54,665 nucleotides of DNA from an uncultured Porphyromonadaceae bacterium (GTDB lineage Bacteria > Bacteroidota > Bacteroidia > Bacteroidales > Muribaculaceae), in the NCBI GenBank assembly GCA_947177685.1, contig CAMWVE010000018.1, positions 1 to 54,665 on the forward strand. Direction: 5' to 3'. The position numbers and the translations under genes are program-made. The notes under the pieces are model-generated. The model saw nothing but the letters and a program-made list of their open reading frames with translations, did not search any database and was not told the DNA's origin. Numbering within the stretch: the stretch's first letter is position 1; every line of letters begins with the position of its first letter. This document shows, piece after piece, positions 1 to 8,777 of this stretch.

Positions 1-90
1 TAATCTACCAAATATTTTTGCAAAAATATTTCAAAAAATTTCAATATTTTTTCGCGAAATTTTCTATCTTATTGATTTTCAAGGTTATAA

Positions 91-156
91 TTTTGTAACA
101 AAAATCGAAATTATTTTGTAATATCATTGTTTCCTGTTACAAAATCCTGTTACAAA
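91..156. promoter_or_regulatory. Cluster of TTTTGTAAC / GTTACAAAA boxes
   Basis: Four copies of one short word lie in 66 bases: TTTTGTAAC at 91-99 (within the palindrome TTTTGTAACAAAA, 91-103), TTTTGTAA at 114-121, GTTACAAAA at 136-144 and GTTACAAA at 149-156. The last two are part of a 13-bp direct repeat starting TCCTGTTACAAA. This could be an operator cluster for a gene left of the window, but in such AT-rich DNA chance recurrence is possible. Confidence 0.3.
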
Positions 157-190
157 CACAAAATTTCACCATTTTCAAAGGCTTATAAAC

Positions 191-225
191 AGTTCTGACG
201 GCTCCTTGCGGGAGCCGTCAGAACT
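191..225. terminator. Perfect 15-bp hairpin, likely terminator
   Basis: Arms AGTTCTGACGGCTCC (191-205) and its exact complement (211-225) enclose a 5-nt loop. It lies about 85 bases past the stop of the minus-strand DUF805 gene. It has no strong T-run on either side, so it may be a weak or bidirectional terminator. Confidence 0.55.
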
Positions 226-309
226 GAAATCCTCTATTGAACAGTATTATTTATCTCCTTTTGAGGAGTGTAATTTACCTTCTGTTGAATAGTATTATAT
301 CAAATAGTC

Positions 310-804
310 TTATTTCGCTGCGCGGTTGGTGAATCTTGACACTGTTTTGGTCCATGACTCGGTAAGCACCTCCGGCACCTTGCCATAACGGTTCTCGCAC
401 ATCTCGGAAGGCTGCATGAGCCAATATGCCATAATTATCCACCCTATGACCGGGATACATCCCATCAGCCAATACCAGCCGCTCTTGCCTATATCATGCA
501 GTCTGCGGATAGTTACTCCGAGTACCGGCATCAGCAATGCCAAGAAAATGATAATCACCGGAAGATTCACAACAGCTATGCGGAGCAGCGTCACAAACCC
601 GTATTCCGACCCTAACGGGTGATACAGTATCAAACCCAGAATACTGAGTACATTAATAAGGAAATATAATATCATCGACACGATACACTCCGCAAGAAAA
701 GCCCACCAAAATTCGGAACGGGATGCCCTGCCACTGAAATTGATATAATTTTTCAGATAAACCTTCTTTACGGCTTCCATGAATGACAGTCGTCTCTGAT
801 ACAT
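310..804 (-). CDS. DUF805 family inner-membrane protein
   Basis: A 164-aa membrane protein of the DUF805 (YhaH-like) family, whose biochemical role is unknown. The N-terminal amphipathic stretch carries the family signature GRASRSEFWW (about residues 25-34). Hydrophobic segments follow at about 37-60, 75-95 and 115-130. The second signature RRLHDIGKSGWYW sits between the last two. The ATG at 804 is preceded by a near-consensus Bacteroidota promoter at 848-878, so the gene is probably transcribed alone, diverging from purL. A paralogue (154 aa, same two signatures) lies at 49238-49702. The family call is firm; the function is unknown. Confidence 0.85.
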   Translation of the reverse strand: MYQRRLSFMEAVKKVYLKNYINFSGRASRSEFWWAFLAECIVSMILYFLINVLSILGLILYHPLGSEYGFVTLLRIAVVNLPVIIIFLALLMPVLGVTIRRLHDIGKSGWYWLMGCIPVIGWIIMAYWLMQPSEMCENRYGKVPEVLTESWTKTVSRFTNRAAK

Positions 805-847
805 TTTTCTTTGTGATTGATGTGAGGTTGGAAAATGAAATTTTCTG

Positions 848-878
848 CAAATATACGCGTTTTCGCTTTATCTGCAAA
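848..878 (-). promoter_or_regulatory. Bacteroidota-type promoter of the DUF805 gene
   Basis: Read on the minus strand, TTTG (875-878) is followed after 19 nt by TATATTTG (848-855). This matches the -33 TTTG / -7 TAnnTTTG promoter known from Bacteroides. The ATG lies 43 bp downstream. Confidence 0.7.
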
Positions 879-1008
879 TTTTATTGAAAATTTTTGGCAT
901 AAGTAGACACTAAATTAATATTATATCAAAAGTTCATTTCAGTAGATGAATTTTTACTTACCGGAATTATGTTGATAACTTTTTGCGCCGAGTGTGGGGA
1001 AACCGAAC

Positions 1009-1025
1009 TATTTTTGCTAATTTTG
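1009..1025 (+). promoter_or_regulatory. Candidate -7 boxes upstream of purL
   Basis: Two overlapping TAnnTTTG matches, TATTTTTG (1009-1016) and TAATTTTG (1018-1025), lie 27-36 bp before the purL start. The best upstream TTTG (982-985) is 23 nt from the first box, slightly long, so only the -7 element is well supported. Confidence 0.45.
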
Positions 1026-1051
1026 CATCATAATTATATAATTATCGGATT

Positions 1052-4000
1052 ATGGTTACATATTTTAAGTACGGGCAGGACACCATTTATGCGGTGGAGT
1101 CATCCCGGAAACTCACTGAAGGTGAAAAGGAAAGACTGACATGGTTGTTTGACGGAGCTAAGCCACTTGCTTCAACCTCGGTTAAGGGAAAATTCATTGG
1201 TCCGCGTAAGGAAATGGTTACACCGTGGAGTACCAATGCAGTGGAAATCACCACCAACATGGGCATAGACTGCATTTCGCGCATCGAGCAGTTTGACCGC
1301 GTAACCACCGATTCACAGAAATACGACAAAATGCTGAGTCGCCTCTACGACGGTCTGAACAGCAAGGTTTTCAACACCGACTTCCATGCCGGAAAAATTG
1401 AACATATCACCGACATACGCAGCTACAACACCGAGGCAGGTCTCGCACTCAGCAACGATGAGGAAGAGTATCTGGATAAACTCAGCAAGAAACTGGGACG
1501 CCCGCTGACCGATAGCGAGGTTTTCGGATTCTCGCAGGTGAACTCCGAACACTGCCGTCACAAAATTTTCAACGGTCAGTTCATCATCGACGGAGAGGAG
1601 ATGCCCATGTCGCTGTTCAAGCTCATCAAACGCACTTCTCAGGAAAATCCCGGCGGTCTGGTGTCAGCCTATAAAGATAATGTGGCTTTCGTGAAAGGTC
1701 CGGTAGTAGAACAGTTCGCACCCCGCAACCCCGAGGGTCCTGACTTCTTCGAAGTAAAAGATCTGCGTACGGTGCTTTCACTCAAAGCCGAAACCCACAA
1801 CTTCCCCACCACCGTAGAGCCGTTCAACGGCGCTGCAACAGGCACAGGCGGTGAGATACGCGACCGACTGGGCGGTGGCAAAGCATCGCTTCCCCTTGCC
1901 GGCACTGCCGTTTACATGACTTCATACGCCCGACTCGACCCCATGCGCCGATGGGAAATGATCAGCAATCCGCGCGTGTGGCTTTACCAGACTCCTGCTG
2001 AAATACTTATCAAAGCCTCGAACGGCGCGAGTGACTTCGGCAACAAGTTCGGTCAGCCTCTGATCTGCGGTTCGTTGCTCACCTTTGAACATGACGAGAA
2101 CGACCGCCTTTATGCCTACGACAAAGTGATAATGCTTGCCGGAGGTGTGGGCTTCGCGGCTGCCAAGGACGCCATCAAAGGTGTGCCTGAACCGGGTCAG
2201 GAGGTGATTGTGATGGGTGGCGACAACTACCGTATCGGCATGGGCGGTGGCGCCGTGTCGTCGGTTGCCACAGGCGAATACGACAACTCCATCGAACTCA
2301 ATGCCGTACAGCGTGCTAATCCTGAGATGCAGAAGCGCGTATCAAACGTAATCCGCGCACTGGCGGAGTCTGATGACAACCCCATAGTTTCAATACATGA
2401 CCACGGCGCAGGCGGTCACCTCAACGCACTCTCGGAACTTGTCGAGGCTACCGGTGGCACCATCTACATCGACAAACTTCCCATTGGCGACTCAACGCTC
2501 TCGGCAAAGGAAATCATTGGCAACGAGAGTCAGGAACGCATGGGAATGGTGATGGATTCAAAAAATGTGGACCGTGTGCGCGCCATTGCAGAACGTGAAC
2601 GCGCTCCTTTCTATGAGGTAGGCGTCACCACCGGCGACGGTAAGTTCATCTTCAAGTCGCCTGACGGTGAGGACCCCATCAATCTTGAAATGGACGATAT
2701 GTTCGGCAACTCGCCACGCACCGTTATGCGTGACACAACCGTAATCCGCCCCTCGGAAAATATCGACACCAAAAATATTGATATCGAGAAGGCGGTTGCC
2801 GACGTCCTTTCGCTCGAAGCAGTTGCCTGCAAGGACTGGCTCACCAACAAGGTAGACCGTTCGGTGACCGGAAAGGTGGTACGTCAGCAATGTCAGGGCG
2901 AACTGCAGCTGCCGTTGAGCGACTGTGGTGTTATGGCTCTCGACTACACCGGACATGCCGGAATAGCAACATCTATCGGTCATGCTCCTCAGGCAGCCCT
3001 CGGTGATGCCGGCAAAGGCTCGGTGCTTGCCATTGCTGAATCTCTTACAAACATTGTAGGCGCTCCGTTGAAAAAGAATCTGAAAGCAGTGTCGCTCAGT
3101 GCCAACTGGATGTGGCCCTGCAAAAACGAAGGTGAGGATGCAGCGCTCTATCGCGCCGTCAAGGCATGCTCCGACTTTGCTGTGGCTCTCGGCATCAACA
3201 TACCAACCGGCAAGGACAGCCTCTCCATGACTCAGAAATATGCATCAGGTCAGAAAGTGATGGCTCCCGGAACCGTTATCATCTCGGCTGCCGGCGAAGT
3301 CACTGACGTGAAAAAGACCGTGACACCCGTCATCCAGAACATCCCCTCCACATTATATTATATAGACTTCTCCGGCGACGCGCTCCGTCTGGGCGGATCG
3401 GCACTTGCTCAAACCGTAGGCAAAGTCGGCGACGATGTGCCCACAGTAACTGATCCTGCCCGCTTCGTGTCTGCCTTCAATGCCGTCAACAAGCTCGTCA
3501 ACCGCAAAGCTATCGCCGCAATGCACGACATCTCGGCAGGCGGTCTGGTCACCACCCTGCTGGAAATGCTTTTCGCAAACGAAAAAGGTGGATTGCGCGT
3601 GGCACTCGACGGTTTCAGCGAAAAGGACAATATCAAAACTCTGTTTGCCGAAAATCCCGGAGTTGTCATTCAGGTATCTGACAGTTGCAAAAACATGGTT
3701 GAGCAGGCACTCAATGCTGCCGAAGTACGCTACTTCGCCATTGCCACTCCGGTTGACGGTTGCAGCTTAACCATTGAGAACAATGGTGTGGAAATAGCTT
3801 CTCTCGATGTCGACGCACTCCGCGATGTGTGGTATAAACCATCATATCTGCTTGACACACTGCAGAGTGGAGAGAAAGCAGCTGCCGAACGCTATGCCAA
3901 CTACAAAAATCAGCCCATTCGCTATCGCTTCCCGGCTGACTGGAAAGGAACATTTGAATCGCTCGGCGTTGATGCAGGCAGACGCACCCCCTCAGGCATC

Positions 4001-4747
4001 AAGGCTGCAATAATCCGTGAAAAAGGTGTTAACGGCGACCGCGAGATGGCATACTCGCTTTACCTTGCCGGATTCGATGTCAAAGATGTGCACATGACAG
4101 ACCTCATGACCGGTCGCGAGACCCTCGAAGATGTAAACATGATAGTATTCTGCGGAGGATTCTCGAACAGTGACGTTCTCGGTTCAGCAAAAGGCTGGGC
4201 GTCAGGATTCCGCTGGAACGAAAAGGCTCGCACCGCACTTGAAAAGTTCTACAGCCGCAAAGACACTCTCTCGCTCGGCATCTGCAACGGTTGCCAGCTG
4301 ATGATAGAGCTGAACCTGATAGCACCCGAAAAAGCGAAGCCGGTGAAAATGCTCCACAACAAATCGCACAAGTTTGAATCAGCCTTCCTCGGACTCACCA
4401 TTCCCAAAAACAACTCCGTAATGCTCGGTTCGCTCGAGGGTAGCAAACTCGGTATCTGGGTAGCTCACGGCGAAGGACAGTTCTATCTGCCAGAATCGCT
4501 AGCAAGCTACAACATAGCAGCACGCTACAGCTACAACGGCTATCCTGCCAACCCCAATGGCTCACGCGGCGCCGTGGCAGCAATTGCCTCAGCTGACGGT
4601 CGCCATCTCGCCATGATGCCACATCTGGAGCGCGCCATCTTCCCATGGCAATGCGGATTCTATCCCCGCACACGCCGCAGCAATCAGGCTACACCGTGGC
4701 TGAAAGCGTTTGTCAATGCCCGCAAATGGATTGAGAACCTGAAATAA
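1052..4747 (+). CDS. purL: Phosphoribosylformylglycinamidine synthase
   Basis: This single-chain, 1231-aa FGAM synthase performs the fourth step of de novo purine synthesis: FGAR + glutamine + ATP to FGAM. Visible landmarks are the linker/PurS-like N-terminus, the FGAM synthase motifs VNSEHCRHK (about residue 165) and LKAETHNFPTT with TGTGGEIRDRLGGG (about 245-275), and a second AIR-synthase-like half. A C-terminal class I glutamine amidotransferase domain follows, with nucleophile Cys1078 in GICNGCQLM and the His-Glu pair in MPHLER near the end. Length fits the large proteobacterial/Bacteroidota form rather than the split PurS/Q/L form. It stands alone, bounded by its own promoter region and a strong terminator. 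Confidence 0.97.
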   Translation: MVTYFKYGQDTIYAVESSRKLTEGEKERLTWLFDGAKPLASTSVKGKFIGPRKEMVTPWSTNAVEITTNMGIDCISRIEQFDRVTTDSQKYDKMLSRLYDGLNSKVFNTDFHAGKIEHITDIRSYNTEAGLALSNDEEEYLDKLSKKLGRPLTDSEVFGFSQVNSEHCRHKIFNGQFIIDGEEMPMSLFKLIKRTSQENPGGLVSAYKDNVAFVKGPVVEQFAPRNPEGPDFFEVKDLRTVLSLKAETHNFPTTVEPFNGAATGTGGEIRDRLGGGKASLPLAGTAVYMTSYARLDPMRRWEMISNPRVWLYQTPAEILIKASNGASDFGNKFGQPLICGSLLTFEHDENDRLYAYDKVIMLAGGVGFAAAKDAIKGVPEPGQEVIVMGGDNYRIGMGGGAVSSVATGEYDNSIELNAVQRANPEMQKRVSNVIRALAESDDNPIVSIHDHGAGGHLNALSELVEATGGTIYIDKLPIGDSTLSAKEIIGNESQERMGMVMDSKNVDRVRAIAERERAPFYEVGVTTGDGKFIFKSPDGEDPINLEMDDMFGNSPRTVMRDTTVIRPSENIDTKNIDIEKAVADVLSLEAVACKDWLTNKVDRSVTGKVVRQQCQGELQLPLSDCGVMALDYTGHAGIATSIGHAPQAALGDAGKGSVLAIAESLTNIVGAPLKKNLKAVSLSANWMWPCKNEGEDAALYRAVKACSDFAVALGINIPTGKDSLSMTQKYASGQKVMAPGTVIISAAGEVTDVKKTVTPVIQNIPSTLYYIDFSGDALRLGGSALAQTVGKVGDDVPTVTDPARFVSAFNAVNKLVNRKAIAAMHDISAGGLVTTLLEMLFANEKGGLRVALDGFSEKDNIKTLFAENPGVVIQVSDSCKNMVEQALNAAEVRYFAIATPVDGCSLTIENNGVEIASLDVDALRDVWYKPSYLLDTLQSGEKAAAERYANYKNQPIRYRFPADWKGTFESLGVDAGRRTPSGIKAAIIREKGVNGDREMAYSLYLAGFDVKDVHMTDLMTGRETLEDVNMIVFCGGFSNSDVLGSAKGWASGFRWNEKARTALEKFYSRKDTLSLGICNGCQLMIELNLIAPEKAKPVKMLHNKSHKFESAFLGLTIPKNNSVMLGSLEGSKLGIWVAHGEGQFYLPESLASYNIAARYSYNGYPANPNGSRGAVAAIASADGRHLAMMPHLERAIFPWQCGFYPRTRRSNQATPWLKAFVNARKWIENLK

Positions 4748-4770
4748 CGACAAATAACTCACACACTATA

Positions 4771-4804
4771 CGACATCGGCGTCCTCTCAGGGACGCCGAT
4801 GTCG
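4771..4804. terminator. Rho-independent terminator after purL
   Basis: A perfect 14-bp stem, CGACATCGGCGTCC (4771-4784) with its complement at 4791-4804 and a 6-nt loop, is followed on the plus strand by a T-rich tract. It lies between the convergent purL and nucleotidyltransferase-like genes and probably serves both. Confidence 0.85.
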
Positions 4805-4809
4805 CTTTC

Positions 4810-5472
4810 TTAATTTTCTAATGTTTCACAAGACCTTGTTGAGTCACTTGCGCTAAGAGTTTTGCTTGCCGGAGTCAGCAGCTGTTCAGGCATCCAATAA
4901 CTCCCATCAGGCTTTCGGTTATTTTTCACCCATTCCCGCAGTTCTGACAATTCGGTCACCCCGGCTTCAATCACTGCCTGATAATATTCAACTCCGTGAA
5001 TCAGTTCACCGTCCAGAGTCTCAAACTTCAGTCTGATAATAGTCTCACGCTGATCATCCGTCAAGACTTCACTAATCCGATGTGCCATTTTCTCAAAGAA
5101 ACCGTCGTATGTTGTTCCGGACTCAATATGGATTATGTCAATCTGCCACAATTGCCCGTCAGCATCCTGATATGTAAGGTGCCATGCCAAGCAATGTTCA
5201 TCAGTGAACAAACCGTTAATACACTTGATTTCCTTAATTTTAGGATTTTTTGCCAATCCGGCGAATATCGCAAAACTCTTTTCCTCAGTCAGCTCAGAAG
5301 AGTAGATATGCAGGTCAATGTCACGATGTTTCACCAACAGCCCCATTGCCAACGAGCCTATCAGATTGACCTTGCACCCATGTTTCTCAAAATACTCTGT
5401 CAGACCGAGTTCCTTCAGAATTTCTCTCGCCCTCTGCTGATTTCTTTCAGCAATCAATTCATATTCTTTCAT
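4810..5472 (-). CDS. Nucleotidyltransferase-fold protein, function unknown
   Basis: A 220-aa protein with a polymerase-beta-type nucleotidyltransferase signature: Gly39-Ser40, then RDIDLHIY with Asp51 and Asp53, and a third acidic position at Asp112 in WQIDIIHI. These three acidic residues would bind two metal ions, so the fold looks catalytically intact. The arrangement resembles small aminoglycoside/lincosamide nucleotidyltransferase-like proteins, but the substrate cannot be read. The reading frame extends to a TTG at 5481; the ATG at 5472 is the likelier start. The gene ends just past the purL terminator, convergent with it, and diverges from the flavodoxin gene. Resistance activity should not be assumed. 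Confidence 0.7.
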   Translation of the reverse strand: MKEYELIAERNQQRAREILKELGLTEYFEKHGCKVNLIGSLAMGLLVKHRDIDLHIYSSELTEEKSFAIFAGLAKNPKIKEIKCINGLFTDEHCLAWHLTYQDADGQLWQIDIIHIESGTTYDGFFEKMAHRISEVLTDDQRETIIRLKFETLDGELIHGVEYYQAVIEAGVTELSELREWVKNNRKPDGSYWMPEQLLTPASKTLSASDSTRSCETLEN

Positions 5473-5491
5473 TTCTGTCAAAATAAATCTG

Positions 5492-5499
5492 CAAAGATA
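5492..5499 (-). promoter_or_regulatory. Candidate -7 box for the nucleotidyltransferase-like gene
   Basis: TATCTTTG on the minus strand, 19 bp upstream of the ATG at 5472, matches TAnnTTTG. The nearest TTTG (5524-5527) is 24 nt away, longer than usual. Confidence 0.45.
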
Positions 5500-5625
5500 C
5501 TGAAAATATTCTTAACCGGCTGTCAAAGACTTCAAAAAAACAATTTAAAATCGGATAAAGATAAGCAGCTGAACCAAGAGGTGGAGATGGTTGTTAATAT
5601 GACAGAATAATTAAAGAATACGGAT

Positions 5626-6123
5626 ATGAAAACTGGTATATTTTACGGCTCGACTACCGGCACTACGGAGTCAGTGGCTAAGCGTATAGGAGTGGCTCTC
5701 GGAGTTGATGAAAAGGATATTATTAATGTGAAAAAGGCGTCGCCGGCAAGTGTCGGTGATTATGACCTTATTATATTGGGCTGCAGCACTTGGGGCTCAG
5801 GTGACATGCAGAGTGATATGCACGATTTTCTGGATGGAGTGCAGGCTCTTGATCTGGAGGGAAAGAAAGTGGCATTTTTCGGCTGTGGCAACGAGAAAAT
5901 GGCAAAGACCTTCTGTAATGGCGTAGGTTATATGTATGACATGATGCGTCCTACCCGTGCGAACTTCATTGGTTCATATCCTGCCGAGGTTTACAGTTTC
6001 AAGCATACGGAGGCTGAACGTGACGGCTCAATTGTGGGTCTGCTGATTGATGACACTAACCATCCTGATCTCACCGAGCCTCGCATCAAGCAGTGGGTGT
6101 CTGTGCTCAAGGAGGAAGAGTAG
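5626..6123 (+). CDS. fldA: Flavodoxin
   Basis: A 165-aa flavodoxin, a soluble FMN-binding electron carrier serving low-potential reactions such as radical-SAM or pyruvate:flavodoxin chemistry. The phosphate-binding loop GSTTGTTESVAKRIG (about residues 8-22) is complete. The Trp/Tyr flavin-stacking loops are visible as LGCSTWGSGDMQSD (about 51-64) and FGCGNEKMAKTFCNG. The length, with the insertion near the C-terminus, fits the long-chain class. It is monocistronic, diverging from the upstream gene and followed by a terminator. Confidence 0.95.
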   Translation: MKTGIFYGSTTGTTESVAKRIGVALGVDEKDIINVKKASPASVGDYDLIILGCSTWGSGDMQSDMHDFLDGVQALDLEGKKVAFFGCGNEKMAKTFCNGVGYMYDMMRPTRANFIGSYPAEVYSFKHTEAERDGSIVGLLIDDTNHPDLTEPRIKQWVSVLKEEE

Positions 6124-6142
6124 GTATTTGACTGAAGATATT

Positions 6143-6186
6143 AAAGGCGACAGTGTAGATTCATAAATCACATCACTGTCGTCTTT
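6143..6186. terminator. Bidirectional terminator between flavodoxin and AAA-DUF4435 genes
   Basis: Arms AAAGGCGACAGTG (6143-6155) and CACTGTCGTCTTT (6174-6186) pair over 13 bp with one G-U. The A/T-tracts at both ends suit termination in both directions. Confidence 0.8.
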
Positions 6187-6193
6187 ATTATTT

Positions 6194-7756
6194 TCAGAAG
6201 GGGGCATTGAAGTTTTTCAACACTGCTTTGCGGATGACGGCTGCCTCGCGGTTTTTGGAGTTGAGTATGTGGAGTATGGTCCGCAGGTAGGCGTCGGGCG
6301 AAGTGAGTCCCAGCCTATGGGGCAGCCCTGACACACCAAGCATACGTTTTTCGTTGAAAACCTTGAGGACACCATGATAGTCTGCCCGCTTTATGAGGTC
6401 GGTAAATTCGACACAGAGGGCATTGTAAATGCCACGGGGATTTATCTCATTGACAAGGTCCACCATGTGCTCCTCAAGTTTGTTGATGTCGGCGAAACGG
6501 CGGTCAATGCGATATTCTACGGTTCGCTTCACCCGGTGGCGGGTGTGTTCCAGTGCCTGCTTTTTGTATTCTTTTCTGAAGTAATCCATCACAGCTTTGC
6601 GCGTTTCGGTAAATACGGTGTTTTCATCACATTTACGATAACGCGCCACTGCCCTGACAATATCCTCCACCATCAACAGGTTTTCAATTTCGGCTACTTC
6701 CGGCACGAGGACCTTTTTCCGGCGCAGATATTCCACCTCTTTTTCTTCACGGCGGTCACGATCTACAATGCCGTAGCTGTCGAGATGATGGAAGCTGTTG
6801 AGATCATTGAACGTGCGCACTGACTCTATCACCTTATTGCAACTCCCCAACGACCTGACAGTGAAATCCCTGAATATCAAAGGATAGAATTTTGAATCAA
6901 TGGAGTGGTCAGAATCACCTTCAATAAAAAGCACCGGCTTGCGCGCGCCGATAATGCTTAGATAAACCTCATCGGGGATGCCGCTTTTCCCTTCCAGAAC
7001 ATCATAGTCCCATCGGTCGTTCAATGCATCGTAGTCACGCACCCAAACCACCGTGCTGCCGCTTCGGCTCGAAGCAAATTCCAGATCATGAGTGGTGTAA
7101 ACAAACCTGCAATCGTGCCTCATAGCCTCTATGCGGTTCCATACTGTCGAAGTCACGGTTGGGTGAAGGAACAATCCGGGATTATCCACAAAGATGTAGG
7201 AGTCCTCAGGGGCATAGAGTACAGCGCCGATATAATACAGCACAACCTTCTCGCCATCAGAGAGCTTCATTCCGGAGAAAGGTGTTTCATCGCTATCGTT
7301 GGCAAACTGTAGCTGACCGTTGGCAATGAGGATTTTGTTCTGCGGGAATATTTCCTGCCATGCTTCTATCAGTAAATCGAGGCGCGTTGGCTTGACGGAG
7401 TTTGATGCTTTAGGATCAAGCTTTCTGCTTATGAGTGTGGATATTTCCTCACCCATCAGAACAGTGGTCAACTTGTCGAACATCAGCCGGTTATCATCGG
7501 CAAAAAGGGTGGAGTTAGTTGTAAGCCTGTGGTAAAGCTTATCAAGCAGTGCGGGTGACGGAACGGAATCAGCCGGAGTGCCGTAGAGCGCCTCAAGAGC
7601 AGAAAGGCGGTAAGCACGTTCGCCCAACTCTTCGATGAGTCTGTTGGTGAATCGTGTTTTACCCGCACCGTTGGCACCAACCACAATTATTTGGTTATCA
7701 GAAGATTTAAGCAGCCTTTTATGGTTACTCAGGTCAGGAGGGAGAATAAGGTTCAT
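6194..7756 (-). CDS. AAA ATPase with C-terminal DUF4435 (TOPRIM-like) domain
   Basis: A 520-aa protein joining an ABC/OLD-type ATPase to a DUF4435 domain. Walker A is GANGAGKT (27-34). An ABC-like signature LSDGEK lies at 165-170 and a switch motif TTHDLEFA at 221-228. The Walker B strand reads YIFVDNPGLFLHP (187-199), so the usual catalytic Glu after Asp191 is Asn192. The C-terminal half has TOPRIM-like acidic residues: FIEGDSD (Glu279, Asp281, Asp283), VDRDR (Asp332, Asp334) and EIENLL (356-361). Related ATPase-TOPRIM proteins are often nucleases in genome defence, but this one starts 1 bp after the neuB-like stop and is the last gene of the envelope operon. Its role is unknown; a regulatory or defence function is equally open. 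Confidence 0.8.
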   Translation of the reverse strand: MNLILPPDLSNHKRLLKSSDNQIIVVGANGAGKTRFTNRLIEELGERAYRLSALEALYGTPADSVPSPALLDKLYHRLTTNSTLFADDNRLMFDKLTTVLMGEEISTLISRKLDPKASNSVKPTRLDLLIEAWQEIFPQNKILIANGQLQFANDSDETPFSGMKLSDGEKVVLYYIGAVLYAPEDSYIFVDNPGLFLHPTVTSTVWNRIEAMRHDCRFVYTTHDLEFASSRSGSTVVWVRDYDALNDRWDYDVLEGKSGIPDEVYLSIIGARKPVLFIEGDSDHSIDSKFYPLIFRDFTVRSLGSCNKVIESVRTFNDLNSFHHLDSYGIVDRDRREEKEVEYLRRKKVLVPEVAEIENLLMVEDIVRAVARYRKCDENTVFTETRKAVMDYFRKEYKKQALEHTRHRVKRTVEYRIDRRFADINKLEEHMVDLVNEINPRGIYNALCVEFTDLIKRADYHGVLKVFNEKRMLGVSGLPHRLGLTSPDAYLRTILHILNSKNREAAVIRKAVLKNFNAPF

Positions 7757-7757
7757 G

Positions 7758-8777
7758 TCAATGGAGTTCTATGAGTTCATCAGCAACGAAATCACGGCAA
7801 GCGGTTGTTCCGATTACGATGTCCCACTGCATTGGAGAAATGCCGTTGCCGGGGCGTTTCACGGTGATATTTTCTTCGGTTAGTAATTCCCCTTTTTTGA
7901 TTTCGCGGGCAGCTACTATGCTTTTGCGAGCTATGACAATATTGTCGCGCTCCGACGGTGATACCGCCTTGTGGTTGCACCCGAGAGCCTGTTCAGTGTG
8001 ACGGATTGCGTTGACCATGGCACTGAGCTCGTCCGGATCAAGCGATGCCTTGTGATCGGGACCGGGGAGCGACTTGTCAAGTGTGAAATGCTTCTCAATG
8101 ATCTGTGCACCCAGAGCTACGGCAGCCACAGGCACTTCTATGCCGTTGGTATGATCTGAATAACCCACCCCGGCGCATCCGAGGGTCCGAAGGTCATCCA
8201 TGGCACGAAGATTCACGTCGGCATACGGTGTGGGATACTGTGTGTTGCAGTGGAGCAACCATATTCTGCTGCGCGGAATACCTCCGTTTTCAAGAACTCT
8301 GACAGCGGACTCCACTTCCGGAAGTGTCGACATGCCGGTTGAAAGTATCACATTGCCACCCTTTGATGCAATCTTGCGCAGATAAGGCAGATTGGTAATC
8401 TCTCCCGACGGAATTTTCCAATAGTCCATGCGCAGGGCATCGAGAGTGTCGATTGAAACAAGGTCGAAGGGAGTACTCATGAACCCTATACCAACCTGAC
8501 GGCAGAGCTGTTCAAGCTCCTCATAGTCAGTAAGCGGCAAATGAATCTTGCGACACATTTCCAGTTGCGACTCCCCCTCGCCGGTGGTTTCCTTCTGATA
8601 CTCAGCTTTGGGAGCGAACGTGGATATGACCAGTTCGGGCACGGCGGTCTGGAACTTGACATAATCAGCTCCGGCATCCTTGGCGGCATGGACCATGCGA
8701 CGTGCCATTTCGAGGTTGCCGTTGTGGTTCACGCCAGCCTCGGCTATGATAATTACTTTATCCCTGCAGCTCGCCAT
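7758..8777 (-). CDS. neuB: NeuB/LegI-type nonulosonate synthase
   Basis: A 339-aa enzyme of the sialic/legionaminic acid synthase family, condensing phosphoenolpyruvate with a 6-carbon N-acetylated sugar to form a nine-carbon nonulosonate. The TIM-barrel signatures are EAGVNHNG (near residue 13), KFQTAVPE, YWKIPSGEITNLP, ILSTGMS, LLHCNTQYPTP, GYSDHTNG and IEKHFTLDKSLPGPDHKASL. A C-terminal antifreeze-like SAF domain (about residues 270-339) completes the family architecture. The frame extends to a TTG at 8789, but the ATG at 8777, overlapping the ATP-grasp gene by 20 bp, is preferred. Whether the product is Neu5Ac, legionaminic acid or another sugar cannot be decided from sequence; the LegB-type neighbour favours a legionaminic-type route. 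Confidence 0.88.
   Translation of the reverse strand: MASCRDKVIIIAEAGVNHNGNLEMARRMVHAAKDAGADYVKFQTAVPELVISTFAPKAEYQKETTGEGESQLEMCRKIHLPLTDYEELEQLCRQVGIGFMSTPFDLVSIDTLDALRMDYWKIPSGEITNLPYLRKIASKGGNVILSTGMSTLPEVESAVRVLENGGIPRSRIWLLHCNTQYPTPYADVNLRAMDDLRTLGCAGVGYSDHTNGIEVPVAAVALGAQIIEKHFTLDKSLPGPDHKASLDPDELSAMVNAIRHTEQALGCNHKAVSPSERDNIVIARKSIVAAREIKKGELLTEENITVKRPGNGISPMQWDIVIGTTACRDFVADELIELH

Larger units (their letters stand above)
1..309. other. AT-rich intergenic edge region
   Basis: No convincing coding region is visible. The first 190 bases are very AT-rich and hold repeated TTTTGTAAC-type boxes (annotated separately). A perfect hairpin follows at 191-225. The element TTGAAYAGTATTAT occurs twice, near 237-250 and 284-297, with a small CTCC/GGAG stem between. 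Any gene served by the left part lies outside the window. Confidence 0.6.

Noticed and set aside
4996-5610. Plus-strand 204-codon frame across the nucleotidyltransferase-like gene
   Set aside because: Antisense to a protein with a clear catalytic motif; its own sequence has no recognisable domain.
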